Origin: JAIOHN01 sp038258185
GTDB lineage: Bacteria > Chloroflexota > Anaerolineae > Aggregatilineales > Phototrophicaceae
Length of the DNA stretch: 64,000 bases
Direction: 5' to 3'
NCBI GenBank assembly: GCA_038258185.1
Contig: JBBSQD010000002.1
Span: 18,308 to 82,307, forward strand
Position numbers and translations under genes: made by a program. Each line of letters begins with the position of its first letter. Position 1 is the stretch's first letter. The notes below the pieces were generated by a model. The model was not told where the DNA came from and did not search any database. It saw nothing but the letters and a program-made list of their open reading frames with translations. Of the stretch, positions 43,282 to 53,140 are shown in pieces.

Positions 43282-44316
43282 TTAAAGCCAGCGTCCAATC
43301 CTATTTAAGACTTGTGCCGTCTGGCTGGAATCCATATAACCATTTTCCAGATACCAGTGATAAGTATCGGCCAGACTGTCCTGCATGGTCACCTGCGGTT
43401 CGCCAAACTGCTGCCAGCTTTTGCTGCTATCAAAAAAGATATTACGTGCGCCCAACCGCGTCTGATCGGCATCCACCGGCAGGTCAATGCCTCGCGCACG
43501 CAGTTGATCAATCAGCGAGGCCATGAACGGCAACACAAAAGCTGGCACTGGCAGGAACGGATGATGCACGCCGACGGTATCCGCGATCATGGCGTACCAT
43601 TCACTGTGCTTATAGTTAGCTGTCCCCAATAAATAACGCTCACCCATGATGCCTTTTTCCGCCGCCAGCACATGCCAGCGCGCAACATCACGCACATCCA
43701 CGACGCCGACGCCCCCGGATGTGACCGGCACCAGCCATTGCAAACGGGCAATCTCGGTAATATAGCGCCCGGAAATCATGTTTAAGTCCCCCGGCCCCAA
43801 AATTATGACCGGATTCACGGTGACAATATCCTGCTGGTAATGCTTCACCGCATACTGCACGACATCTTCGGCCAGTAATTTGCTGTACCCATAGGGAAAC
43901 TGATGGGCAGGCAGATTAAAGCGGACCTGCTCATTGGCGGGCTTGCCATCCCAGCGAAAACCGACTGCGGCGGCGCTGCTGGTGAAGATCACACGTTTTA
44001 CCCCGGCAGTCCGTGCAGCCCTTAAAACGCGGCGTGTCCCCTCAATATTGATGGCAAACATACGCGATTGATCGGCCTGCCAGTAATCGGCCACAGCGGC
44101 CACATGAAACACCCAATCGCAGCCTTCACATGCGGCGCGCAGAGCATCTTCTTCCAGCACATCGCCCAGCGCCGTCTCAAATTCCAGCCCTTGCAGCGCA
44201 TCCATCCGTGAGGACACGCGGTGTAATACGCGCACATCATGACCAGCGGCGTTTAATACCCGGACGATATGCGACCCGACAAAACCGGTACCCCCTGTAA
44301 CTAATGCCTTGACCAT
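43282..44316 (-). CDS. NAD-dependent epimerase/dehydratase family protein
   Basis: 344 residues, extended SDR. NAD-binding TGGTGFVGSHIVRVL (about 7-21), VFHVAAVADYW, and catalytic YGYSKLLAED. The region VSSRMDALQGLEFETALGDVLEEDALRAA is like that of dihydroflavonol-4-reductase-type and hopanoid-associated sugar epimerases (HpnA). Substrate uncertain. Begins 3 bases after the SppA-like gene and is probably co-transcribed with it. Confidence 0.9.
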   Translation of the reverse strand: MVKALVTGGTGFVGSHIVRVLNAAGHDVRVLHRVSSRMDALQGLEFETALGDVLEEDALRAACEGCDWVFHVAAVADYWQADQSRMFAINIEGTRRVLRAARTAGVKRVIFTSSAAAVGFRWDGKPANEQVRFNLPAHQFPYGYSKLLAEDVVQYAVKHYQQDIVTVNPVIILGPGDLNMISGRYITEIARLQWLVPVTSGGVGVVDVRDVARWHVLAAEKGIMGERYLLGTANYKHSEWYAMIADTVGVHHPFLPVPAFVLPFMASLIDQLRARGIDLPVDADQTRLGARNIFFDSSKSWQQFGEPQVTMQDSLADTYHWYLENGYMDSSQTAQVLNRIGRWL

Positions 44317-44319
44317 GCG

Positions 44320-46023
44320 CTAATCCCACTTCAATGGCATAAGAAACTGCATCTTTGACCCGGCAATCATCTGAAGATTCTCATGCAGGTAATTCAGGCC
44401 AGCCGCCGGATTTGCCTGTTCGGCTAATTGCGGAGCCAGCATTTTGTCTTCATCGTGAATGATGCGGAACGGTGTGTCATCAGGAAGTTTTGCCAGTTGG
44501 CGAGCTTTAGCCAGCGCGACTTTCCAATCACCCAATTCATCCACCAGCTGATGCTCCAGCGCCTGCTTGCCTGTCCACACCCGGCCACCCCCCACTGCGT
44601 CCACAGCTTCGATAGTCAGTTTACGGCTGGCAGCCACCCGGCCAATAAACTGCTGATACCCACGCTCGATGACCTGGCGCATCTGGATACGCTGCTGATC
44701 ATTAAAAGGTGTGCCATCACTCAACAGGGTGGCATTCGCACCACGCACAAATTCCAGCCGATTGACGCGCAGATTCTGATACAGGCCCGTCGTAATCGCT
44801 TTTGCCAGAATCACGCCAATCGAGCCGGTAATGGTTCCCGGTTGGGCGATAATCCATTGGGCGGGTGTGGCGACATAATAACCACCTGAAGCCGCTACAC
44901 CGTTCATATAAGCGACCACCGGACGATCCTTTGCCAATTCCACCAGCGCGGAGGTCATCGCTTCCGAGGCATCCGCCGAGCCACCGGGACTATCGATCCA
45001 TAAGATCACCGCAGCGGCGTCTTCATCCTGCATCAACGTGCGCACCTGCTGAACCACCGTCAGATCACCGAGACGGTCATCTCCCAACACGGGCAGCGGC
45101 ACCGGGATATTCACGGGTGGGCTGGCGCTTTCACCGGAGACAATCGTTCCAGTCAGCGGCAGCACAGCAACATACTTCTGCTGCCTTCTCTGCCATTGCC
45201 TGAGCAGTTGTCTCTCCGCATCTTCCTGTGGAACCAGATGCTCAACCTCTAAATAAGCCGCGAGTTGTTCCTCATTACAGATGCCATCAATATAACCGGC
45301 TTCCAGCGCGACCTGATCAATATACGGTGCGCGGTCAATCATCTCGCGCACCGCTTCCGGGGTCATTTTCCGCCCGTCAGCGATGTCATCGACAATCATT
45401 TCATAGCGCGAATCCAGCAGCCATTCGAGCTGCTCCTGACCTTCGGGCGAAATCATGTCGCGTGTAAACGAGTCGAAAGCGCCTTTATAGGGCGAAATAG
45501 CAATTGAATCCAGTTGCACACCCACCGTGTCCAGCGCGTTTTTTAAGAAGGTGGGCTGCGAAATTAAGCCAACGGTATCCAGTGTGCTGCCGGGTTGAAG
45601 CAGAATTTTGTCGCCTGCCGAGGCAATGTAGTAAGTTGCGTTATCATAGCCCTGTGAGTAAAAAATGACTTTTTTGCCACTCTGACGCAGTCTCAGGATG
45701 CTGTTGCGCAGAGTCTGTAAATCTGCCAATGATAGTTGCAGGCCACGCAGTGTGAAAATGACTCCCTGCGGTCGGGGATCTTTGGCAATGCGCTCAAACA
45801 GCCGATCCAGGTCCATCAGACTGATATCGGGCGTACCCAGTATACGTTTTTGCAGCCAGCCGCGCTGTTCTGGCAAAGCACCCGGGCTTTGCGGAAGCGT
45901 CAGCAGAATATAATCCATTTCATCAAAACGTGACCGCCGCCAGTTGCCGAGGCGATAAAACAGATAACGAATGCCCCGAACAGGGTTTATTTTACGAATG
46001 ACATTAAAAAACCGTTTGAACAT
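44320..46023 (-). CDS. sppA: SppA-like protease (signal peptide peptidase, serine-lysine)
   Basis: 567 residues from the ATG at 46023 (MFKRFFNV), with GAGG six bases upstream. Tandem-domain (67 kDa-type) SppA: the catalytic Lys lies in ISPYKGAFDSF (Lys180, first half) and the catalytic Ser in VAASGGYYVATPAQ (Ser379, second half), with GTITGSIGV following. It cuts leftover signal peptides or other membrane peptides in the Escherichia coli enzyme. The N-terminus is basic but has no clear transmembrane span, unlike the anchored homologue. Operon with the downstream NAD epimerase. Confidence 0.9.
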   Translation of the reverse strand: MFKRFFNVIRKINPVRGIRYLFYRLGNWRRSRFDEMDYILLTLPQSPGALPEQRGWLQKRILGTPDISLMDLDRLFERIAKDPRPQGVIFTLRGLQLSLADLQTLRNSILRLRQSGKKVIFYSQGYDNATYYIASAGDKILLQPGSTLDTVGLISQPTFLKNALDTVGVQLDSIAISPYKGAFDSFTRDMISPEGQEQLEWLLDSRYEMIVDDIADGRKMTPEAVREMIDRAPYIDQVALEAGYIDGICNEEQLAAYLEVEHLVPQEDAERQLLRQWQRRQQKYVAVLPLTGTIVSGESASPPVNIPVPLPVLGDDRLGDLTVVQQVRTLMQDEDAAAVILWIDSPGGSADASEAMTSALVELAKDRPVVAYMNGVAASGGYYVATPAQWIIAQPGTITGSIGVILAKAITTGLYQNLRVNRLEFVRGANATLLSDGTPFNDQQRIQMRQVIERGYQQFIGRVAASRKLTIEAVDAVGGGRVWTGKQALEHQLVDELGDWKVALAKARQLAKLPDDTPFRIIHDEDKMLAPQLAEQANPAAGLNYLHENLQMIAGSKMQFLMPLKWD

Positions 46024-46122
46024 TAAAACCTCGTAACTAATGTGGATACGCGTTAAAAGCATTTAGTGTATAGAATAGATATATGACCAGAGCCTGCCGT
46101 TTCGCAGGACTTAAGGAGTATT

Positions 46123-49092
46123 ATGCGAAACGTAACGATCAATTTGTTGTGGGGACGTTTTTCTAAACTGCTGCATCCGCTGACATCGCCCCACCCCAGC
46201 ATTCAGCAACCGGAACACCGAAGAAAAGCGCAATTACTGGCTACCTTAACCCTGTCGCTAATTCCGATTAGCCTGCTCTCCGTTTTACTGGTCACCATTA
46301 CCTTTCCCGCTGAAGTTCTGGTCGCGGATCAAGGTTTTGAAGTCATTGTCATCTCTGTTTTACTGTTGTCTCTGATCTATATTTTAAGCCGTTCCCGCTA
46401 CTATGTGATAGGTGCAACCCTGGCGGTGGCTATATCATCGGTGGGTATTTTTTTCACAGTCTTTCTGACCGATGTGTATGACATTCACTTTCTGGGTTAT
46501 CTTATTATACCGGTCTTATTATCCAATATTTTCTTATCGGTCACTTTCAGCATATTTTTGCTGACCGTCTTTACCACATGCAGTGTTGTTTTATCCAGTT
46601 TTCTGCCGAACATTTTCATTGAACAGATCATCTCCGGCCCCATGTTGCAGGTGATGGTTGTGTCTTTAATTTTAATTATGACCAATCGCTATCGTAATCT
46701 GCTGGAAAAAGACCGGCGTGGAGCACTGGAAAAAAGCGAAAACCGTTATCGGCTGGTTTCAGAACTCATGTCGGATTATGCTTATAGCCTGCACATATTG
46801 CCGGATGGTCACACTCAAACTGAATGGATTACCGGCGCCTTTACCGAAATTACCGGTTATAAAACCAGCGAAATGATGGAGGATGACAACATCCTGCTGT
46901 CTCATCCAGACGACGCAGCTATTACCAATGATCGCCTCGCACGCTTAAGAAATGGCGAAGTGACTATCCAGGAAGTACGTATTCTCACGAAGAAGGGGGA
47001 TGTCCGCTGGTTGCTGGACTATGGCCGCCCCCTATGGAATGACGATCACACGCAGGTTGTGAGTATCTACGGCGCCGCTAAAGACATTACGCAGCAGCGC
47101 TATGCAGAGCAACAACTGCATTTGCTGGCCAAAGCGATTAATGAAGCCGAAGAAGGGATATTTATCACCTCCACCAGCCATGAGGGTGGCGATCTCTCTA
47201 TCGTCTTTGCCAGTGATGGCATCTTGCGCATGACCGGTTATGAGCGTGACGAAATCATCGGCCATACGCCTGCAATCTGGTATGGCGCAGATACCAACAT
47301 GGCGATTATCAAGCGGATGCACGAGCGCATCCATCAGGGTCAGCCCACCATGGAGGAACTGGTCAGCTATCGTAAAGATGGCACCCATTACATCATGGAA
47401 TGGTACTGCTCACCTGTGGCCGATAACGATGGTGTCATTACGAACTTTATCTTTATCCAGCGCGATATCACCGCCCGTAAGCAGGCCGAAGCCGCAGAAC
47501 GCGAACAGCGCATTCTGGCCGAAGCTTTGCGTGATAGCGCGGCGGCCCTAACCAGCACCTTGAATCTCGATTCTGTGTTAGACACCATTCTCGCCAGTGT
47601 CGCCCGGGTGGTACCGCATAACGCTGGTAGCATCATGCTGATCGAGGATGATCTCAGTCGTGTGGTGCGTTATCACAAGTTTGGTAACTTTGATGTTTCG
47701 AGTTCTGAGGGCGCATTCGATTTTGATATCAGTGATACGGCGACTTTAAGCTATATGTATGAAACCGGTAAACCCCTGTTGATCCCGGATGTTGATGCGT
47801 TTCCCGGTTGGAAGCGCTTTGATGTCGGGAATTGGGTTCACTCTTATATCGGCGTGCCAATCATGGAAGGCGATAAAGTCATCGGCTTTCTGAATCTCGA
47901 CAGCACCGAGCTCAATGGCTTTACAAATATGCATGTCGAGAATCTAAAGGCGTTTGCGAATCAGGCCAGCAGCGCGTTGCGCAACGCGCGTCTCTTTAAT
48001 GAGATGGAACAGCGGGTCATCCAGCGTACTGCTGAATTGGATGAAGAGCGCAAACAATTACAGATTATCCTCGACTCGATGGGTGACGGGATGTACTACA
48101 CTGAGGATTCAGTCGTCCGTTACGTGAATCAGATGATGAGCAATATCAGCGGGTATACGCCTGAAGAATTGATCGGCCTGAAGGTCATCAACTTTCTCAG
48201 TGAGCAGAACGAGAAAAGTGCCCCTACCATTCAGGAAGAAATCAGAACGACTATTACCCAGTCACAAATCTGGCGCGATGAAATTAAGCTGGTTGGCAAA
48301 GACAACCGCGTATTTGACGCCAGCCTGACAGTTTCACTGGTCAGTGAACCCGGCCAGCAACCGATGCGGACCGTCACGCTGGTGCGGGATGTGAGCCAGG
48401 AAAAAGCCCTGGAAAATCGTAAGAACTATTTTATTTCTACGGCATCGCATGAATTACGGACACCCATCACCAACATCATCACCCGCTTATATCTCATCAA
48501 ACATCAGCCAGAAAAGCAGGAAGATCATCTGCGCGTGATTAATGATGTCACGCAGCACATGAAAGACCTTGCCGAGGATCTGCTGGATTTGTCGCGCATG
48601 GAACATGGTCAGGTCAGTTTTGAATTTGAGCCGGTTATCCTGCAGGAATTAATCATGCCAGTGGTGTATACGCAAAAGGCTGAAGCAGACCTCAAAAAGA
48701 TCGAACTGACGTCTGAGTTATCACAGATACCATTACGCATTATGGCAGATCGTAAACGCATAACCCAGGTCATTACCAACCTGGTGACCAACGCCATCAA
48801 CTATACGCCGGAAAATGGCAAAGTTTCAGTGAGCTTAAAAACCATTACCGATGCGCAAACGAACCGGCAATATGCTGAAATAAGTGTTAGGGATACAGGT
48901 GTGGGTATTGCTCATGAGCATGTTGCCCATATCTTCGACTCGTTTTATCGGGTTGATGAAAAAGTTAAAGGTACAGGTCTGGGATTGAGCATCAGTCAGG
49001 AAATTATTGAGCTGCATGGCGGCAATATCAGTGTCGAAAGCAGGCTGGGTCACGGCAGTTGTTTCAAAGTTCGGTTCAACCTGCTGGCTTAA
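46123..49092 (+). CDS. membrane PAS-PAS-GAF-PAS sensor histidine kinase
   Basis: 989 residues. About five to six membrane spans (about 38-190), a helical linker, PAS1 (about 210-325) and PAS2 (about 335-450) with PAC motifs (RWLLDYGRPLW, FIFIQRDIT), a GAF domain (about 465-620; GSIMLIEDDLSRVVRY, YIGVPIMEGDKVIGFLNLDS), PAS3 (about 640-755), HisKA with His776 in TASHELRTPITN, and HATPase with NLVTNAINYTPENG, DTGVGIAHEHVAHIFD and GTGLGLSISQEI. All kinase boxes are complete. There is no receiver and no adjacent regulator, so the partner is elsewhere, perhaps the lone receiver at 5.1 kb. Convergent with sortase genes, overlapping by four bases. Confidence 0.95.
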   Translation: MRNVTINLLWGRFSKLLHPLTSPHPSIQQPEHRRKAQLLATLTLSLIPISLLSVLLVTITFPAEVLVADQGFEVIVISVLLLSLIYILSRSRYYVIGATLAVAISSVGIFFTVFLTDVYDIHFLGYLIIPVLLSNIFLSVTFSIFLLTVFTTCSVVLSSFLPNIFIEQIISGPMLQVMVVSLILIMTNRYRNLLEKDRRGALEKSENRYRLVSELMSDYAYSLHILPDGHTQTEWITGAFTEITGYKTSEMMEDDNILLSHPDDAAITNDRLARLRNGEVTIQEVRILTKKGDVRWLLDYGRPLWNDDHTQVVSIYGAAKDITQQRYAEQQLHLLAKAINEAEEGIFITSTSHEGGDLSIVFASDGILRMTGYERDEIIGHTPAIWYGADTNMAIIKRMHERIHQGQPTMEELVSYRKDGTHYIMEWYCSPVADNDGVITNFIFIQRDITARKQAEAAEREQRILAEALRDSAAALTSTLNLDSVLDTILASVARVVPHNAGSIMLIEDDLSRVVRYHKFGNFDVSSSEGAFDFDISDTATLSYMYETGKPLLIPDVDAFPGWKRFDVGNWVHSYIGVPIMEGDKVIGFLNLDSTELNGFTNMHVENLKAFANQASSALRNARLFNEMEQRVIQRTAELDEERKQLQIILDSMGDGMYYTEDSVVRYVNQMMSNISGYTPEELIGLKVINFLSEQNEKSAPTIQEEIRTTITQSQIWRDEIKLVGKDNRVFDASLTVSLVSEPGQQPMRTVTLVRDVSQEKALENRKNYFISTASHELRTPITNIITRLYLIKHQPEKQEDHLRVINDVTQHMKDLAEDLLDLSRMEHGQVSFEFEPVILQELIMPVVYTQKAEADLKKIELTSELSQIPLRIMADRKRITQVITNLVTNAINYTPENGKVSVSLKTITDAQTNRQYAEISVRDTGVGIAHEHVAHIFDSFYRVDEKVKGTGLGLSISQEIIELHGGNISVESRLGHGSCFKVRFNLLA

Positions 49093-49721
49093 GTGGAACG
49101 CTCCGCAATCACAACCAACCGTTCCTGATACACATCCTGCAGGAAACTGTAATTGGAACAGGTGATGAGGGTTAAGCGGCTGTCGCTGGTGGGGTACAGC
49201 ACACTGAGATCATTGGGTTGGACGCTCATTTTTTCCGTGACGTTATAAACATACTCCACGCCGTTCTGGCGCAGGACGAGTGGATCGCCAATTTCAAGCT
49301 CGTTGATATTGGCAAATACGCCGGTACTACCATCCGCCATTTCGACATGTCCCGCCAGGACGACATTCCCCGGACGATCAATCCAACTGGTGCCTTGCAA
49401 ATGCCCCGCATGGATTCCCAGGTCGGTCACATCCCAGCTTTGCTCACTCAGATACGACTCGATCACTTCGGCGTTAATTCCGGCAGTTGGGGCGATAATG
49501 CGCGCACCGTAGGTAATTTCGAAGGCTTGTTGCGTAGGTTCAATCGTCGGTTGTAACGCGACAATTTCAGTGGCTACTGCTGTGGGAAAAGGGGTTTCCA
49601 ATAGCTGAGTATTGTCAGTGGATGACCAGTTATCATAGACGAGATAACCGACCCCCATGAGAATACCCACAAAAATCAACAGAAAAATGCTGAACTGCGT
49701 TCCACCTTTCCGATACATCAA
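49089..49721 (-). CDS. sortase (class D/E-like), copy 1
   Basis: 210 residues. N-terminal signal anchor (about 11-29), then a linker and sortase domain (about 95-210). Catalytic His in NVVLAGHVE, Cys in LTLITCSNYSF and Arg in ERLVVIAER are present. TLITCSNYSF is followed by few residues, as in short sortases. Sortases attach LPxTG-bearing proteins to peptidoglycan; no such protein is visible in this window. It follows sortase copy 2 by 26 bases on the same strand. Confidence 0.92.
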   Translation of the reverse strand: MMYRKGGTQFSIFLLIFVGILMGVGYLVYDNWSSTDNTQLLETPFPTAVATEIVALQPTIEPTQQAFEITYGARIIAPTAGINAEVIESYLSEQSWDVTDLGIHAGHLQGTSWIDRPGNVVLAGHVEMADGSTGVFANINELEIGDPLVLRQNGVEYVYNVTEKMSVQPNDLSVLYPTSDSRLTLITCSNYSFLQDVYQERLVVIAERST

Positions 49722-49747
49722 TCAATAGCTCCTATTCCATATACTAC

Positions 49748-50395
49748 TCAGACATTACGTTCAGCAATGACCACAACCCGTTCCCGATACGTATTCAACA
49801 AAAAGTCATAATCTGTACAGGTGGTTAACGTCAGCCGTGGATTATCTTCAGGATAAAAAGGTGTCAGATCATCAGGATCAACCTTTTTAATCTCCACTAC
49901 ATTATAAAGATACTCCTGTCCGTCCTGTGTGATAATTAAGGGATCGCCAACCAGCAGTTCATCGAGGCTGCTGAAAATCCCCTGACCACCGTCAAAAACC
50001 TCGGCATGACCGGCCAGAACGATATTTCCCGGTTCGTTTACCCAGGCAGTCCCCTGAAGATGCCCGGCATACGTCCCCAGGTCATTGACATCCCAACTGG
50101 TGCCATTAAGATACGATTGCACGATGTGGGTATGAATGCCTGCGGTGGGGGCGTAAAAAATTGCGCCATTGGTGATTTCATACGGTAACGAAGGTGCAGC
50201 AGCCACCGTTTGCGGCGTTGCTGAAGCTGAGGCAACCGGGGTTTGGGTGAAATTCACATCACTGAGGCTGGCGTTGCTGGGGGAAGAACCCGCCCCCCAG
50301 TTATCGTGAATGAGGTAGCCAATTCCCGCAATCATCCCAAAGAGGATCACCAGCGTGAGGCTGAATGCTGAACCGGAACGTCGGCTGCGATACAT
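49748..50395 (-). CDS. sortase (class D/E-like), copy 2
   Basis: 215 residues, clearly a paralogue of the next gene: shared IAPTAGI/YAPTAGI, GTSWDVNDLGTYAGHLQGTAW and ERVVVIAER blocks. Signal anchor about 9-30, catalytic His in NIVLAGHAE, Cys in LTLTTCTDYDFL, Arg in RERVVVIAER. First gene of the sortase pair; the start ATG at 50395 follows an AGGAT-type site (TCAGGATAAAACAAA). Different substrate preferences for the two copies are possible. Confidence 0.92.
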   Translation of the reverse strand: MYRSRRSGSAFSLTLVILFGMIAGIGYLIHDNWGAGSSPSNASLSDVNFTQTPVASASATPQTVAAAPSLPYEITNGAIFYAPTAGIHTHIVQSYLNGTSWDVNDLGTYAGHLQGTAWVNEPGNIVLAGHAEVFDGGQGIFSSLDELLVGDPLIITQDGQEYLYNVVEIKKVDPDDLTPFYPEDNPRLTLTTCTDYDFLLNTYRERVVVIAERNV

Positions 50396-50533
50396 TTTGT
50401 TTTATCCTGAATCAATAATTTTCTATAGACTCTGACGGGCAAGCCCCGCAGAATATAGTTTGGTTTTAGGGTATCAATTGTAGTCTAAATGAGAAACCTA
50501 ATTACAACCTAACGTTTACGCATTGTAATGCTT

Positions 50534-51469
50534 TTAGGGGCGTTTTTGCAACGTAGTCGCCAGTTTGATGGATTCCTGAATGTGAGGGAGACGTTCAGTG
50601 AGGCCCAAACTGAGGAAAAGTTTACCCGCAGCGGTAAAAAAGTGGATGGCCTGATCGTATTCGCCCAGGTTACCGGCTTCACTGCCCAGGCTTAACAGCA
50701 GTTCCGCCTCTAACTGGGTGTGTTGCTGTAGACGGGCATAGTTCAGGGCTTCGCTGAAATAGTGAAAGACCTGCCGGGAATGGGGGTAAGTTTCGTGGTT
50801 GTTGTCTGTCATCTGGCGATATTCCTGCTCGACCGCGCCCAGCGTGAGCAAGGTATCCAGAATATCATTGTGATCGTCCATCTCGTGATAAATTTGCAGC
50901 GACTCAGTCAGGTGTGTCAGAGCATCAGCGTACTGACCTAATGCACGCTGTGATTGCCCCAGCTTGTTGAGTCGGAGCGCCAACCCGCGCTGATCCTGAA
51001 GCTGGCGCGCAACCTGTACAGCTTCATCATGATAGACCACTGCTGTTGCCGGTTGCGCCAGATCATCATAGACCTGACCCAGATTACTCAACCAAATGCC
51101 CCGACCACGGACATCACCAATTTCCTGCGCGATGAGTAAAGCCTGATTGAGATACTGAATGGCCTGCTGATGCTGACCCGCTTCGCGCAACACATTGCCC
51201 ATGTTGCCCAACAGGCCGTCTTCCATAATGCGATCACCCGCGGCGCGCACGCATTCTAAGGCCTGCTCGAAATAAGCGAGTGCTTCGTCAGCGCGTTTGA
51301 TTCGATAATAGATTAAGGCTAAATTGCCAATATGGCGGCCTTCGCTCGACAGATCACCCTCGGCGCGTGAAAGTGCCGCTGCCTCTTGCAGGCAGTCAAT
51401 CGCCTGGGGGTAATCCTCATTTTGCAGCGCGATTCGCAGGCGGTGGTGGAGTTGCAGCATATCACTCAT
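50534..51469 (-). CDS. TPR repeat protein
   Basis: 311 residues, at least seven TPR-like helical pairs in a row (for example GRHIGNLALIYYRIKRADEALAYFEQAL, DGLLGNMGNVLREAGQHQQAIQYLNQAL, GIWLSNLGQVYDDLAQPATAVVYHDEAV). No signal peptide or membrane span, so a cytoplasmic protein-binding scaffold; no effector domain. The spacing of 12 bases after the nitroreductase-like gene suggests one transcript. Confidence 0.85.
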   Translation of the reverse strand: MSDMLQLHHRLRIALQNEDYPQAIDCLQEAAALSRAEGDLSSEGRHIGNLALIYYRIKRADEALAYFEQALECVRAAGDRIMEDGLLGNMGNVLREAGQHQQAIQYLNQALLIAQEIGDVRGRGIWLSNLGQVYDDLAQPATAVVYHDEAVQVARQLQDQRGLALRLNKLGQSQRALGQYADALTHLTESLQIYHEMDDHNDILDTLLTLGAVEQEYRQMTDNNHETYPHSRQVFHYFSEALNYARLQQHTQLEAELLLSLGSEAGNLGEYDQAIHFFTAAGKLFLSLGLTERLPHIQESIKLATTLQKRP

Positions 51470-51481
51470 GATACATTGGCA

Positions 51482-52123
51482 TCAGCGGGTTTTACGCCAT
51501 ACATTTACAATCCAGGCGATAAGCCCTGCCGCCCCAACAGCCCACAACCATTTGAGGTCATTATTAATCGAGGGCATCTCTGGCATGGTGGTCAAAGGCT
51601 CCAGACGAACCACGGTGAACTGATTCGAAATATCCGGCAGGATGCGCGAATTCACATTTTCAATACTGGCTAATTTGGCGATCAGCGCATCGTAAAATAC
51701 GGGCGCACGCTTGCGGAACAAGTGCAGCACGCGCAGCACTTCGCCGGTATTATCGACGACGTGCGCACGCGCCGAAAAAATATGCTCTCCGCGACGCACA
51801 GTCACAATTCGGGTCTGCTGTAAATTCTGAAACCAGTCGGGATGGGTGCCCCAGGCGGACACTAGATAAATCTTGCTGCCGTGAACACGATAATCAATCG
51901 GAATATGGCGCGGCAGACCGCTGCTGCGCCCACGGGTAGTCAGCACCAGAATACCCAGCGTATCCATCACTTCACCCAGCCCAAGCCGATATAAGCCTAA
52001 AGGCAGTCGTACCAGTTGGCGATAAATGCCCTTTGGATAGGGAATGGGTGTTACAAAAGAAGTCTTATTTGAGGAGCTTGCGGAATGATAATCCACATTC
52101 CCCTGGATAAATTCGTCATGCAT
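51482..52123 (-). CDS. deazaflavin-dependent nitroreductase-like protein with C-terminal anchor
   Basis: 213 residues. The core MDTLGILVLTTRGRSSGLPRHIPIDYRV and SAWGTHPDWFQNLQ block is typical of the Ddn/F420 (PF04075, DUF385) family: the TTRGRxSGxPR and WxxNL motifs are clear. The C-terminus has one hydrophobic span (about 187-206) and a basic tail. If F420-dependent, the host should make coenzyme F420; many Chloroflexota encode it. Upstream of the TPR gene on the same strand. Confidence 0.85.
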   Translation of the reverse strand: MHDEFIQGNVDYHSASSSNKTSFVTPIPYPKGIYRQLVRLPLGLYRLGLGEVMDTLGILVLTTRGRSSGLPRHIPIDYRVHGSKIYLVSAWGTHPDWFQNLQQTRIVTVRRGEHIFSARAHVVDNTGEVLRVLHLFRKRAPVFYDALIAKLASIENVNSRILPDISNQFTVVRLEPLTTMPEMPSINNDLKWLWAVGAAGLIAWIVNVWRKTR

Positions 52124-52224
52124 TGTTCATATCCATAACAATAAATTGAGACTAAAATATAGCGTTTGCGCCTAACAATAACCTATTATACTTTAACTGA
52201 ATTGTATTATAGAAAGTCTGTTCT

Positions 52225-53109
52225 TTGAAAACTCCTGATAAATTACGTTTTGGCACGGTTGGAACACCGCAGACCAGCCGCGGTAATGATACCATCAGCG
52301 CCATTGAACATATCCGTCAGCTTGGCCTCGATCATCTGGAAATTGCCTGGGTGCGCAGTGTCCGCGTCAGTGACGAAACCTGTGCCCAGATTAAAGCCGC
52401 AGCGCAAAAACATCAAGTCACACTAGGCGTCCATGCGCCCTATTATATTAATCTCAACAGCCAGACCAATGAACTGATGGTGAAAAGCGATGAACGTTTG
52501 CTCAATGCCGCCCGCAAAGGTTTTCTGGCTGGAGCGTACGATATTATTTTTCACCCGGGCAGCTATCACAGTCAACCCCCAGCCGATGTTTACAGCCGCG
52601 CCTGCCAGAAACTGACCGAACTGACCACTATTTTACGTGATGAAGGGGTCGATGTCCGGCTGCGACCAGAGACGATGGGCAAAGGCGCGATGTTTGGTAA
52701 TCTGGAAGAAGTATTGCGCCTGAGCGCCGATGTGCCCGGTGTAGCCCCCTGTATTGATTGGGCGCATCTCCATGCACGTGCGGGGGATGGCAGCTTTAAC
52801 AGTTATGCGGAGTTTGCGGCGGCGCTGGATTTAGCACGGTCTGTATTAGGCGATGAGGGTCTGCATCATCTGCATTTTCACCTCAGCGGAATCGCCTATA
52901 CATCAAAGGGTGAAAAAGCACATCTACCGCTCAACGAAGCCGATCTGCATTACCGTGAGCTTTTGCAGGCTTTTGTGGATTATGACGTATGGGCAACCTG
53001 TGCTGTAGAAGCGCCTCAACCCTTCCATACAGCCGATGCGCTCACCCTGCAAGCCACTTACCGCCGCTTGCTGGAGACCGAAAATGAAGCAGGGCAAAGT
53101 GCCGATTAA
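52225..53109 (+). CDS. endonuclease IV-like TIM-barrel protein (AP endonuclease family 2)
   Basis: 294 residues starting at TTG 52225. The TIM-barrel pattern shows RFGTVGTPQTSRGND, LGVHAPYYINLN, IIFHPGSYHS (His ligand), LRPETMGKGAMFG (Glu), CIDWAHLHARAGDG (Asp and His), HLHFHLSGI (His) and CAVEAP (Glu). The usual Asp-x-His ligand pair reads GEKAH, as in archaeal-type relatives. Most metal ligands remain, so an abasic-site endonuclease or a related zinc enzyme is likely. Alone, with a weak ribosome site. Confidence 0.8.
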   Translation: MKTPDKLRFGTVGTPQTSRGNDTISAIEHIRQLGLDHLEIAWVRSVRVSDETCAQIKAAAQKHQVTLGVHAPYYINLNSQTNELMVKSDERLLNAARKGFLAGAYDIIFHPGSYHSQPPADVYSRACQKLTELTTILRDEGVDVRLRPETMGKGAMFGNLEEVLRLSADVPGVAPCIDWAHLHARAGDGSFNSYAEFAAALDLARSVLGDEGLHHLHFHLSGIAYTSKGEKAHLPLNEADLHYRELLQAFVDYDVWATCAVEAPQPFHTADALTLQATYRRLLETENEAGQSAD

Positions 53110-53140
53110 ACGCAATTGATTAAGAATTGTGTGGACGTGT

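Noticed and set aside
49089..49721. Sortase and histidine kinase as one operon
   Set aside because: They are convergent and overlap only at their stop codons by four bases, so they cannot be co-transcribed.
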